9,552 bases of DNA from Flavobacteriaceae bacterium (GTDB lineage Bacteria > Bacteroidota > Bacteroidia > Flavobacteriales > Flavobacteriaceae), in contig VMCO01000025.1 of the NCBI GenBank assembly GCA_008081325.1, positions 1-9,552 of the forward strand. Reading direction: 5' to 3'. A program made the translations under genes and the position numbers. The first letter of the stretch is position 1. Every line of letters begins with the position of its first letter. Below the pieces are notes generated by a model. The model saw only the letters and a program-made list of their open reading frames with translations. It did not search any database and had not been told where the DNA came from. Shown here piece by piece: positions 1-7,404 of this stretch.

Positions 1-450
1 TTACTTAATTCATGTCAATTTGATTTTAAGATTGACAGAAAAATTTCCGTTGATGAATTTATAAATGAAGAATTAAAATCGTTTAATTGGAACGAAGTTG
101 ATCAATACCCGGTCTTTGAAAACTGTTTAGGTATAAATAGTATTTCGGAAAAAAATAATTGTTTTGTTGAAACAATAACGGAAAGTTTTAAAGAAAATCT
201 AACAAATAATAGTTTAATTCTCAACAGAACACTTGTTGACACCGTTAATATGATTTTAAAAGTTGATAAAACAGCTGAAATTTCCATTGAAAGTATAAAT
301 ATTTCAAGTCAAAACATCAAATACAAAGAAGTAATCAGCAGATCATTTAATAAAACAATTTCAAATCTACCAAAGTTATATCCCGCTATAAAAAGAGGTC
401 AGCAAGTAGATGTAATATTCAAAATCCCAATTATAATATCAACTGAATAA
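1..450 (+). CDS. TonB-like energy transducer, C-terminal part (5' truncated by the window edge)
   Basis: The frame is open from base 1 to a TAA at 448-450, giving 149 residues with no N-terminus, so the gene starts outside the window. Two features resemble TonB-family proteins of Bacteroidota. The first is a PVFENC segment (residues 37-42) followed twelve residues later by a second cysteine in NNCF (52-55), which matches the usual 'P-x-F-P-G-C ... C-F' pattern. The second is an end of the form LPKLYPAIKRGQQVDV followed by FKIPI, matching the last helix-turn and strand of the TonB C-terminal domain. TonB proteins span the periplasm and pass proton-motive energy to outer-membrane receptors; the expected N-terminal membrane anchor lies outside the window. 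The stop is 5 bp before ruvC, so co-transcription is likely. The internal ATG at 250 is not a gene start, because the conserved cysteines lie upstream of it. Confidence 0.68.
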   Translation, partial: LLNSCQFDFKIDRKISVDEFINEELKSFNWNEVDQYPVFENCLGINSISEKNNCFVETITESFKENLTNNSLILNRTLVDTVNMILKVDKTAEISIESINISSQNIKYKEVISRSFNKTISNLPKLYPAIKRGQQVDVIFKIPIIISTE

Positions 451-455
451 TAGTA

Positions 456-1010
456 ATGAGTGAAAAAATTATTTTAGGTATTGATCCAGGAACTACAATA
501 ATGGGTTTTGGAATAATCAAAATTAAGGACAGAAAAATGTCTTTAATAGAAATGAATGAGTTGAATCTGACAAAGCATAAAGATCATTATATAAAATTAA
601 AATTAGTATTTGAAAGAACAATTTCTTTGATTGAAGAGTTCAAGCCTGATGAAATAGCAATAGAAGCCCCCTTTTTTGGAAAAAATATTCAAAGTATGTT
701 AAAACTAGGTAGAGCTCAAGGAATAGCAATGGCTGCCGGTCTTTCCAGAGAGATTCCAATTACCGAGTATTCACCGAAAAAAATAAAAATGGCAATAACC
801 GGTAACGGAAATGCTAGTAAAGAACAGGTAGCAAAGATGTTACAGAATTTACTCTTAATAAAAGAGTTGCCAAAAAATCTAGATTCAACAGACGGACTAG
901 CAGCTGCTGTATGTCATTTCTATAACTCAAAAAATTCTATAGAAGGAAAAAAATATTCTGGATGGACAAGTTTTGTTAATAAAAATAAAGATAAAATAAG
1001 AGGGTCATAA
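456..1010 (+). CDS. ruvC: Crossover junction endodeoxyribonuclease RuvC
   Basis: This encodes a 184-residue protein, the normal length for RuvC, the nuclease that cuts Holliday junctions in the cytoplasm together with the RuvAB branch-migration motor. The N-terminal GIDPGTTIMGFGI holds the first catalytic aspartate (D10). EIAIEAPFFGKN holds the catalytic glutamate (E70), and LDSTDGLAAAVCH near residues 142-154 holds the last two acidic residues (D143 and D146). All four metal-binding acids are therefore present. The start at 456 gives the usual very short tail before GIDPG. The gene lies 5 bp after the TonB-like frame, and its TAA stop (1008-1010) overlaps the proposed ATA start of hemW (1007-1009), so the two are probably translationally coupled. 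ruvC followed by hemW is a familiar order in flavobacteria (recalled, not searched). Confidence 0.96.
   Translation: MSEKIILGIDPGTTIMGFGIIKIKDRKMSLIEMNELNLTKHKDHYIKLKLVFERTISLIEEFKPDEIAIEAPFFGKNIQSMLKLGRAQGIAMAAGLSREIPITEYSPKKIKMAITGNGNASKEQVAKMLQNLLLIKELPKNLDSTDGLAAAVCHFYNSKNSIEGKKYSGWTSFVNKNKDKIRGS
998..1004 (+). promoter_or_regulatory. Candidate ribosome binding site for hemW
   Basis: A purine run AAGAGGG lies inside the end of ruvC, two bases before the ATA at 1007-1009. It partly resembles the anti-Shine-Dalgarno complement. Most genes in this window lack such a run, so it modestly supports initiation at or near 1007. The spacing is shorter than ideal, and coupling to termination of ruvC may matter more. 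Confidence 0.35.
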
Positions 1011-2131
1011 GCAGTATATATATTCATATTCCATTTTGTAGAAAAGCATGTCATTATTGTAATTTTCATTTTTCTACTTCGTTAAAGTCAAAAGACTTAA
1101 TTGTTGACGCAATCGTAAATGAAATTTATTTAAGATCTAATGAATTAACTGATAATATCAATTCAGTTTATTTAGGCGGTGGAACCCCGTCTATTATTAG
1201 TGAGCATGAATTAGAGAAAATTTTTAGTGCAATTCATAAAAAATTCAATATTTCCAAAAACGCTGAAATCACTATTGAATGTAACCCCGATGATATAAGT
1301 TCTGAGAAAATTGAAGTGTGGAAAAAAAATGGCATCAATAGAGTAAGTCTTGGAGTTCAATCTTTTTTTGATTCTGATTTGGTTTTAATGAACAGAAGTC
1401 ATAATTCAAAAGCTGCAATTAATTCAATTAAAAAAATCAAAAATAATTTTAATAATTTTTCTATTGATTTAATTTACGGAATTCCTCATAGTTCATTTGA
1501 TCAATGGAAAAAAAATATTGAAACTGCCCTACAATATGATGTGCCTCATATTTCTACTTACGTATTGACGGTTGAGCCAAAAACCGCATTAAAAAAATTA
1601 ATCGAAAATAAAAAGATTAAAGAAGTAAAAGATACTGATCAGAAATTACAATTTGAGTTTGTTTATGATCTATTAACCAAAATTGGATATTCTAATTACG
1701 AGTTTTCAAGCTTTGCTAAACCTGGTTATGAGTGTAAAAATAATCTTACATATTGGAAAAGAGAAAAATATATTGGATTTGGACCTTCTGCCCATTCATT
1801 TGATGGAACCACTAGGAAATGGAATATTAGCAATAATCAAAAATATATTGAAAAGATTAAAGTAAATAAGTTGCCTCAAGAATCAGAAACTCTTTCTGAA
1901 ATTGACATATTGAATGAAACAATAATGATTGGATTGAGAACCTCGGATGGAGTAGACTTAGAATCGATAAAATTTAAATTTTCCAATTTAAATTTAGACA
2001 ATTTGATTAAACAAATAGATCATAAAGTTAGAGTTGGTGCGCTAATCAAAACAAACAATATTCTATATCCCTCTAAAGATTATAAATTTTTAACCGATGG
2101 TTTAGCGTCAGATTTGTTTTTATCAAAATAG
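1007..2131 (+). CDS. hemW: Radical SAM heme chaperone HemW (HemN-like), with an apparent ATA start
   Basis: The frame is open from 995 to the TAA at 2129-2131. From an ATA at 1007 it gives 374 residues, a typical HemW length. HemW is a cytoplasmic 4Fe-4S/SAM protein that binds heme and delivers it to target enzymes; it is often misnamed coproporphyrinogen III oxidase. Visible motifs are IYIHIPFC with the cluster cysteines C11, C15 and C18 (spacing CX3CX2C), GGGTPS (57-62) for SAM binding, ECNPDD (91-96), GVQSF, DLIYGIP and GFGPSAHSF. The first GTG in frame is at 1316 and would remove the iron-sulfur motif and the SAM glycine motif, so it cannot be the true start. The ATA aligns with the usual M-x-x-IYIHIPFC terminus, overlaps the ruvC stop and follows an AAGAGGG stretch (998-1004). 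In CKNNLTYW (243-250) the usual histidine before N appears as asparagine. The function is clear; the start codon is inferred. Confidence 0.9.
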   Translation: MSSIYIHIPFCRKACHYCNFHFSTSLKSKDLIVDAIVNEIYLRSNELTDNINSVYLGGGTPSIISEHELEKIFSAIHKKFNISKNAEITIECNPDDISSEKIEVWKKNGINRVSLGVQSFFDSDLVLMNRSHNSKAAINSIKKIKNNFNNFSIDLIYGIPHSSFDQWKKNIETALQYDVPHISTYVLTVEPKTALKKLIENKKIKEVKDTDQKLQFEFVYDLLTKIGYSNYEFSSFAKPGYECKNNLTYWKREKYIGFGPSAHSFDGTTRKWNISNNQKYIEKIKVNKLPQESETLSEIDILNETIMIGLRTSDGVDLESIKFKFSNLNLDNLIKQIDHKVRVGALIKTNNILYPSKDYKFLTDGLASDLFLSK

Positions 2132-2184
2132 ACAAAAAAAAAATTAGTAAAAAAACATTATCTTCAGTATAAAATCTTAATTAT
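2132..2184 (+). other. A-rich spacer before the hydroxyproline block
   Basis: This 53-bp gap is the only sizeable space between plus-strand genes in the window, so a promoter for the catabolic block would most simply lie here. It holds long A runs and a TATAAAAT stretch at 2168-2175 that could act as a -10-like element, but this would leave a very short leader. I do not see the Bacteroidota TAnnTTTG/TTTG promoter pair, a hairpin terminator for hemW, or an operator-like palindrome. Read-through from hemW therefore remains possible. Confidence 0.25.
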
Positions 2185-3090
2185 ATGAAATGGAGAGGTG
2201 TTATGCCAGCAATGACTACTAAATTTTGTAGTGATGATAAATTAGACTTGGGTCTTTTTAATAAAAATTTAGATTTTCAGTTAAAAGCAGGTATTGATGC
2301 AGTTGTTTTGGGTGGATCATTGGGAGAAGCAAGTACTTTAACCCAAAATGAAAAAAATATTTTAACCCAAAATACGGTTGATTTTGTACGTAATAAAATT
2401 CCAGTTGTTGTCAATATTGCCGAGCAGTCAACAAAAGATGCTCTAGAAAGTGTTAAATGTGCAGAAAAATTTGGCGCAAGTGGGTTGATGGTATTACCGC
2501 CGATGCGTTATAAGTCTGGAGAAAATGAGACCATTAGTTATTTTGAAGCTATTGCAAATTCCACAAACCTTCCTATTATGATTTACAATAACCCTGTCGA
2601 TTACGGCATTGAGGTTACTATAGGAATGTTTGAAAAGCTTTTAAAATGTGATAATATAAAAGCTGTTAAAGAATCAACGAGGGATATTTCAAATGTCACC
2701 AGGCTCAAAAATAATTTTGGATCTAGATTAAAAATTATGACCGGTGTAGATACAATTGCTCTAGAAAGTTTATTAATGGGTGCAGATGGCTGGATTGCTG
2801 GATTGGTTTGTGCTTTTCCCGAGGAAACCGTTGCAATCTATAAACTTCAATCACAGAACAAAATAAAAGAAGCAATAGAAATATACAGGTGGTTTTTACC
2901 TTTACTAGAATTAGATATAAATCCAAAACTAGTTCAAAATATAAAATTGGCAGAAACAATACTAGGAATTGGTTCTGAAAATGTAAGACTTCCAAGAAAA
3001 CCTTTATTCGGTAAAGAAAGAGAAAATGTTTTAGAAATTATAAATACAGGAATTAAAAATAGACCTGATTTATCAAAATATAGCTTTTAA
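2185..3090 (+). CDS. DHDPS-family 1-pyrroline-4-hydroxy-2-carboxylate deaminase (hydroxyproline catabolism)
   Basis: This 301-residue protein is of the dihydrodipicolinate synthase/N-acetylneuraminate lyase family, a TIM barrel with a Schiff-base lysine. It starts WRGVMPAMTTKF, the family's first strand. GGSLGE (43-48) is the substrate loop, Y134 in IMIYNNP is the conserved tyrosine, and K162 in KAVKEST is the Schiff-base lysine. It is unlikely to be DapA: the second threonine of the DapA TTGE loop is leucine (L46), and the arginine that normally follows the NP/VP turn is missing (NNPVDYG). With the epimerase, D-amino-acid dehydrogenase and semialdehyde dehydrogenase in the same block, the best role is deamination and dehydration of 1-pyrroline-4-hydroxy-2-carboxylate to 2-oxoglutarate semialdehyde plus ammonia. 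The start at 2185 is preferred over the ATG at 2203, despite a GGAGAGG before the latter, because the first strand would otherwise be cut. The next gene begins 2 bp after the stop. Confidence 0.84.
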   Translation: MKWRGVMPAMTTKFCSDDKLDLGLFNKNLDFQLKAGIDAVVLGGSLGEASTLTQNEKNILTQNTVDFVRNKIPVVVNIAEQSTKDALESVKCAEKFGASGLMVLPPMRYKSGENETISYFEAIANSTNLPIMIYNNPVDYGIEVTIGMFEKLLKCDNIKAVKESTRDISNVTRLKNNFGSRLKIMTGVDTIALESLLMGADGWIAGLVCAFPEETVAIYKLQSQNKIKEAIEIYRWFLPLLELDINPKLVQNIKLAETILGIGSENVRLPRKPLFGKERENVLEIINTGIKNRPDLSKYSF

Positions 3091-3092
3091 TT

Positions 3093-4676
3093 ATGATAAC
3101 TGGTAAAAATTATATTGGAGACAATTTATCTTCAAATTCGTCCGTAACATTTCAGACATTTAACCCAAAATTAAATATTGATAATGATATAACTTTCTAT
3201 GAGGCTAGTGATTCAGAAATTCAAAAATCAGTGGAACTTGCATTCCAAGCATTTAAAAAATATAAGCTTATTTCATCTGTAGAGAAATCTAAATTTTTAA
3301 ATCAAATAGCAGATGAATTAAATTCGATTTCAACTGATATAGTAAATATTTATTGTTCTGAAACCGGTTTGACCGAAGCTAGATGTCTGGCGGAATTAAC
3401 ACGTACGGTTAATCAATTAAGGTCATTCTCAGAACTCCTAATTAACGGAGACTTTCAAGAAGTTTCTATTGACACTTCAATTCCAAATAGAGTTCCAGTT
3501 CCAAAACCTGATTTAAGAAAAATGTTAATGCCACTTGGACCAGTTGCGGTTTTTGGTGCAAGTAATTTCCCGTTAGCTTACTCAACTGCAGGTGGTGATA
3601 CTGCTTCTGCGTTGGCTGCAGGGTGTCCTGTTATATTAAAATCTCATCCAATGCATGCTGGAACAGGAGAGTTAGTTTCGGCAGCAATTATTAGGGCTGC
3701 TAAAATAACTGATATGCCTAACGGTGTTTTTTCTAATTTGAACAGTAAAGGAATTGAAGTTGGACAAAAACTGGTTAATAATCCAATAGTTAAGGCGGTT
3801 GGTTTTACTGGTAGTTTGAGAGGTGGGCGTGCGATTTATGATTTAGCATCAAAAAGAGAAAATCCTATTCCAGTTTTTGCTGAAATGGGAAGTGTAAATC
3901 CAGTGCTAATATTTCCAGAAAAACTCCGTAAAGAATTTGCTGAATTAGCAGAAAAATTTGCTAAATCAATAACTATAGGATCTGGGCAATTTTGTACTAA
4001 TCCTGGAATTATTATTTCTTTTGAATCTGATATTTTTGATTTATTCATAAAAAAGTTAGTTGAGGAAATTGAAAAATTATCGCCTAGTTGTATGCTTCAC
4101 CCCAACATATATAATGCATATAATAATGGTCTAGAAAACATTAAACAAAATAAACATGTTTCGGTTCTAACAAGAGAGGATTCTGAGTCAAAGGCGAATT
4201 TTCCAAAACATGTTATATCAACCGTAACAGCTAAAAACTTCATCCAAGATAAAAAGCTCCAAGATGAAATTTTCGGTCCATGTTCATTAATTGTAAAATG
4301 TCTGGATCATAATGAAATGCTTCAGGTAATTAATTCAATGGAAGGACAACTAACAGGAACAATATTTGCAGATACTAATGAAAAGATTTTAAGCGAAAAA
4401 ATTATTAATGCTCTAGAATTAAAAGTAGGTAGAATTATATTTAATGGAGTACCGACTGGAGTTGAAGTTTGTCCATCAATGACTCATGGTGGTCCTTATC
4501 CAGCATCAACTGATTCAAGATTTACAGCAGTTGGGGTTAATTCAATAAAAAGATGGCTTAGGCCTGTTAGTTTTCAGGATTTCCCTCAAAATTTACTTCC
4601 AAATGAATTAAAAAATGATAATCCATTAATGATAAACCGTAAAATAAACGGTGTCGCCTCTAAGAATGAGATTTGA
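3093..4676 (+). CDS. NADP-type aldehyde dehydrogenase, probable 2-oxoglutarate semialdehyde (2,5-dioxovalerate) dehydrogenase
   Basis: This 527-residue member of the aldehyde dehydrogenase superfamily matches the longer form seen in alpha-ketoglutaric semialdehyde dehydrogenases that begin MITGKNYIG. It probably oxidises 2-oxoglutarate semialdehyde to 2-oxoglutarate with NAD(P)+, the last step of hydroxyproline breakdown. Visible elements are the Rossmann-region segment GPVAVFGASNFP with the oxyanion asparagine N158, K183 in ILKSHP for cofactor binding, FTGS (238-241), the general base E264 in FAEMGSVNP, the nucleophile C301 in GSGQFCTNPG, and EIFGP (392-396). The catalytic set is complete. 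The gene starts 2 bp after the deaminase stop. The substrate assignment comes from subfamily resemblance and from the neighbouring pathway genes; related enzymes act on semialdehydes from pentose or glucarate breakdown, but no such genes are seen here. Confidence 0.86.
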   Translation: MITGKNYIGDNLSSNSSVTFQTFNPKLNIDNDITFYEASDSEIQKSVELAFQAFKKYKLISSVEKSKFLNQIADELNSISTDIVNIYCSETGLTEARCLAELTRTVNQLRSFSELLINGDFQEVSIDTSIPNRVPVPKPDLRKMLMPLGPVAVFGASNFPLAYSTAGGDTASALAAGCPVILKSHPMHAGTGELVSAAIIRAAKITDMPNGVFSNLNSKGIEVGQKLVNNPIVKAVGFTGSLRGGRAIYDLASKRENPIPVFAEMGSVNPVLIFPEKLRKEFAELAEKFAKSITIGSGQFCTNPGIIISFESDIFDLFIKKLVEEIEKLSPSCMLHPNIYNAYNNGLENIKQNKHVSVLTREDSESKANFPKHVISTVTAKNFIQDKKLQDEIFGPCSLIVKCLDHNEMLQVINSMEGQLTGTIFADTNEKILSEKIINALELKVGRIIFNGVPTGVEVCPSMTHGGPYPASTDSRFTAVGVNSIKRWLRPVSFQDFPQNLLPNELKNDNPLMINRKINGVASKNEI

Positions 4677-4696
4677 TTTTAAAAATATTTACAATT

Positions 4697-6403
4697 ATGA
4701 AATATAAAATTCTTTTTTTATCAATATTTATTTTATTCTCATGTAACCGCGATAATGAAAAACTAGATGCAATTATTAAAGAATACCAAAACCATGAAGG
4801 CTACAATTATGAGGATTATCCTCTAGGTAATTTTTCTGAAGAATACTTTAAAGCTGAGAAAGAATTTGCTGAAAGTCTTTTACTAAAATTAGATTACATT
4901 GATATTACCAATCTAGATGAAAACGATAATATTTCATATGAATTGTTATCGTTTGTATTGAATGATATAATTGCATATTATGATTTTGAAAGATTTCTAA
5001 ATCCATTACTTTCAGATTCAGGTTTTCATAGTAGTCTTGTTTACAATGTTAGACCAATGTATAATTATGAGCAGATTAAAAATTATTTAAATAAGCTAAA
5101 TGCTATACCTCAATATGTTGATCAGTACTTACCTCTTTTAAGAAAAGGACTTGAAAAAGGTGTATCTCAGCCTTTGGTAATTTTTAAAGGCTATGAATCC
5201 ACATATAATGATCATATCACTCAAGATTTTGAATCTAATTATTTTTATTCTCCTTTTAAAAAATTACCAAATGATATAACAGAGATTCAAAGAGATTCAA
5301 TACTTATTGCAGCAAAAAATGCTATTGAAAAGAGTGTTGTGCCTCAATTTATCAGAATCAAGGATTTCTTTGAAAAGGAATACTATAAAAAAACAAGAAC
5401 TACCATTGGGGTTTCAGAAACCCCAAATGGAGCCGAATTCTATCAAAACAGAATCAACTATTACACTACAAGTGAATTATATACAGCTAATGAAATTCAT
5501 GAAATTGGCTTAAAAGAGGTGGCAAGGATTAAAAAAGAAATGATAAAAATTATTGATGAATTGAAATTTAAAGGTTCTTTTGAAGAATTTTTTGAATTCT
5601 TGAGAACTGATGAGCAATTCTATGCCAAAACTTCGAGAGAGCTTTTGATGTATGCAAGAGATATTTCTAAAAGAGCCGATGAACAACTTCCGAGATTTTT
5701 TAAAACCCTTCCAAGAAAACCATATGGTGTTGCACCTGTTCCTGATGCTATAGCTCCAAAATATACTGGGGGTAGATATGTAGGTACTTCAAAAAATAGT
5801 ACAGATCCAGGTTATTATTGGGTAAACACCTACGATTTAAAAAGTAGAACTCTTTATACAATCCCTGCTTTAACAGTACACGAAGCAGTTCCAGGACATC
5901 ACCTCCAAAGTGCTTTAAATAACGAATTGGGAGACAGTATTCCTAGATTCAGAAGAAATTTATATCTGTCTGCATATGGAGAAGGCTGGGGTCTATACAC
6001 AGAGTTTCTAGCTGATGAAATGGGTATATACACAACCCCTTATGAAAAATTTGGAAAATTTACTTATGAGATGTGGAGAGCTTGTCGATTAGTTGTAGAC
6101 ACTGGACTTCACGCAAAGAGATGGTCAAAAGAAAAAGCCATCGATTACATGTCAAAAAATACAGCATTGTCTTTACACGAGGTTAACACTGAAATTGACA
6201 GATATATCTCGTGGCCAGGTCAAGCTTTATCTTACAAAATAGGTGAACTAAAAATTCGTGAGCTTAGAAGTAAAGCTAAAAATGAATTAGGTGATAAATT
6301 TGACATTAGAGAATTTCATGAAAAAATTTTAGAATACGGAACAGTTACATTACCAACTCTTGAGAGGAGAATCAATAATTACATAGAGAAAAAAAATGAG
6401 TAA
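4697..6403 (+). CDS. DUF885 family lipoprotein, predicted exported metallopeptidase-like protein
   Basis: From the ATG at 4697 this encodes 568 residues. MKYK, a hydrophobic stretch and LFSC (13-16) form a lipoprotein signal peptide with C16 as the lipidated residue; NRDNEK follows, with acidic residues close to the cysteine, which may favour surface display in Bacteroidota. An upstream TTG at 4673 overlaps the previous stop and spoils the signal peptide, so I reject it. The C-terminal half carries the DUF885 signatures HEAVPGHHLQ (395-404) and YGEGWGLYTE (427-436), an HExxxxH-like metal site followed by a downstream glutamate motif. Bacterial DUF885 proteins are commonly regarded as putative peptidases, but I know no settled substrate. 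It sits 20 bp after the aldehyde dehydrogenase and overlaps the epimerase by 8 bp, so it belongs to the hydroxyproline block. Release of hydroxyproline from short peptides is an inference from this position. Confidence 0.85.
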   Translation: MKYKILFLSIFILFSCNRDNEKLDAIIKEYQNHEGYNYEDYPLGNFSEEYFKAEKEFAESLLLKLDYIDITNLDENDNISYELLSFVLNDIIAYYDFERFLNPLLSDSGFHSSLVYNVRPMYNYEQIKNYLNKLNAIPQYVDQYLPLLRKGLEKGVSQPLVIFKGYESTYNDHITQDFESNYFYSPFKKLPNDITEIQRDSILIAAKNAIEKSVVPQFIRIKDFFEKEYYKKTRTTIGVSETPNGAEFYQNRINYYTTSELYTANEIHEIGLKEVARIKKEMIKIIDELKFKGSFEEFFEFLRTDEQFYAKTSRELLMYARDISKRADEQLPRFFKTLPRKPYGVAPVPDAIAPKYTGGRYVGTSKNSTDPGYYWVNTYDLKSRTLYTIPALTVHEAVPGHHLQSALNNELGDSIPRFRRNLYLSAYGEGWGLYTEFLADEMGIYTTPYEKFGKFTYEMWRACRLVVDTGLHAKRWSKEKAIDYMSKNTALSLHEVNTEIDRYISWPGQALSYKIGELKIRELRSKAKNELGDKFDIREFHEKILEYGTVTLPTLERRINNYIEKKNE

Positions 6404-7403
6404 GCACATTTTTGAGTGCATTGATGCACATACTTGTGGTAATCCAGTTAGATTAATTTTAACAGAGAAACCTGATTTAGAGGGGATTTCGATGAGTGAA
6501 AAAAGATTAGATTTTTTAAAAAAATTTGATTGGATCAGAAAGTCACTAATGTTTGAACCCAGAGGTCATGATATGATGAGTGGAGGAATGATTTTTCCTC
6601 CACAAGATTCTAAAAATGATTTTGCTATTTTATTCTTGGAAACATCTGGCTGTTTACCAATGTGTGGTCATGGTACAATTGGAATAGTTACAATTGCTTT
6701 AGAAGAAAATTTGATAAAGCCCAAAGTTGAAGGTATCCTAAATATAGAGGTACCTGCTGGAGTCATTCAGGTAACTTACCTAAAAAAAGATGAAAAAGTA
6801 AGTTGGGTAGAAATTGTAAATGTAGATAGTTTTCTGGCCGGTCATAATTTATCCGTTATCTCTGATACTCTAGGCGAAATAAATTTTGACGTTTCATATG
6901 GCGGTAATTTTTATGCTATTATTGAAGAACAAAAAAACTATTCTGGTTTGGAGGACTACAAAGCTGAACAGCTTATTTCATATTCTCGTGAAATAAGAGA
7001 TAAAATCAATAATAAATATTCAGAAAAATTTATTCATCCTTATGACAAGTCAATAAAAAATGTTTCTCATATTTTATGGACAGGGAAAGTAATTGATTCT
7101 AAATCTTCATCAAGAAATGCAGTTTTTTATGGAGATAAAGCTATCGATAGATCACCTTGTGGAACTGGAAGCTCAGCAAGAATGGCTCAATTATTTTCTA
7201 AAAATGAATTAAAGATTGGAGAGGAATTTGTACATGAAAGCTATATTGGTTCAAAGTTTAATTGTAGAGTTAAAAAAACAACCAAAATAAAAGAATATGA
7301 TGGAATAACACCTGTCATCAGAGGATGGGCTAAAATTTATGGATATAATAAAATAATTGTTGATGATGATGATCCATTTTGTTCAGGTTTTCAAGTAATT
7401 TAA
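6396..7403 (+). CDS. 4-hydroxyproline 2-epimerase (proline racemase family)
   Basis: This 335-residue proline-racemase-family protein begins FECIDAHTCGNPVRL, a standard start for the family. Both catalytic cysteines are present: C90 in MCGHGT (89-94) and C255 in DRSPCGTGSSARMA (251-263). Having cysteine at the second site separates it from trans-3-hydroxy-L-proline dehydratases, which carry threonine there. EPRGHDMMSGG near residues 54-64 is the usual substrate-side segment. The expected reaction is two-base, cofactor-free conversion of trans-4-hydroxy-L-proline to cis-4-hydroxy-D-proline, the first step of the pathway, which feeds the FAD dehydrogenase encoded 1 bp downstream. Proline racemase activity cannot be excluded by sequence, but the neighbouring deaminase and semialdehyde dehydrogenase fit hydroxyproline. 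The first 8 bp overlap the DUF885 gene, suggesting coupled translation. The equivalent gene is called lhpA or hypRE in other bacteria. Confidence 0.9.
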   Translation: MSKHIFECIDAHTCGNPVRLILTEKPDLEGISMSEKRLDFLKKFDWIRKSLMFEPRGHDMMSGGMIFPPQDSKNDFAILFLETSGCLPMCGHGTIGIVTIALEENLIKPKVEGILNIEVPAGVIQVTYLKKDEKVSWVEIVNVDSFLAGHNLSVISDTLGEINFDVSYGGNFYAIIEEQKNYSGLEDYKAEQLISYSREIRDKINNKYSEKFIHPYDKSIKNVSHILWTGKVIDSKSSSRNAVFYGDKAIDRSPCGTGSSARMAQLFSKNELKIGEEFVHESYIGSKFNCRVKKTTKIKEYDGITPVIRGWAKIYGYNKIIVDDDDPFCSGFQVI

Positions 7404-7404
7404 G

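Noticed and set aside
102..287. Minus-strand open frame opposite the TonB-like gene
   Set aside because: It lies wholly opposite a homologous coding frame and shows no family features; it is an AT-rich antisense shadow.
1316..2131. hemW beginning at the GTG at 1316
   Set aside because: It would remove the CX3CX2C cluster motif and GGGTPS, which are clearly encoded upstream in the same open frame.
2192..2203. Alternative deaminase start at ATG 2203 behind GGAGAGG
   Set aside because: The purine run encodes conserved first-strand residues (W-R-G-V), and starting at 2203 would cut the barrel's first strand.
2185..3090. DapA, lysine-pathway 4-hydroxy-tetrahydrodipicolinate synthase
   Set aside because: The DapA TTGE loop and the carboxylate-binding arginine are not conserved, and all neighbours fit hydroxyproline catabolism.
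4673..4696. Earlier TTG start for the DUF885 gene
   Set aside because: It overlaps the aldehyde dehydrogenase stop and adds residues that disturb an otherwise clean lipoprotein signal beginning at 4697.
6396..7403. trans-3-hydroxy-L-proline dehydratase
   Set aside because: The second catalytic position is cysteine (C255) rather than the threonine of that group, and the rest of the operon fits 4-hydroxyproline.
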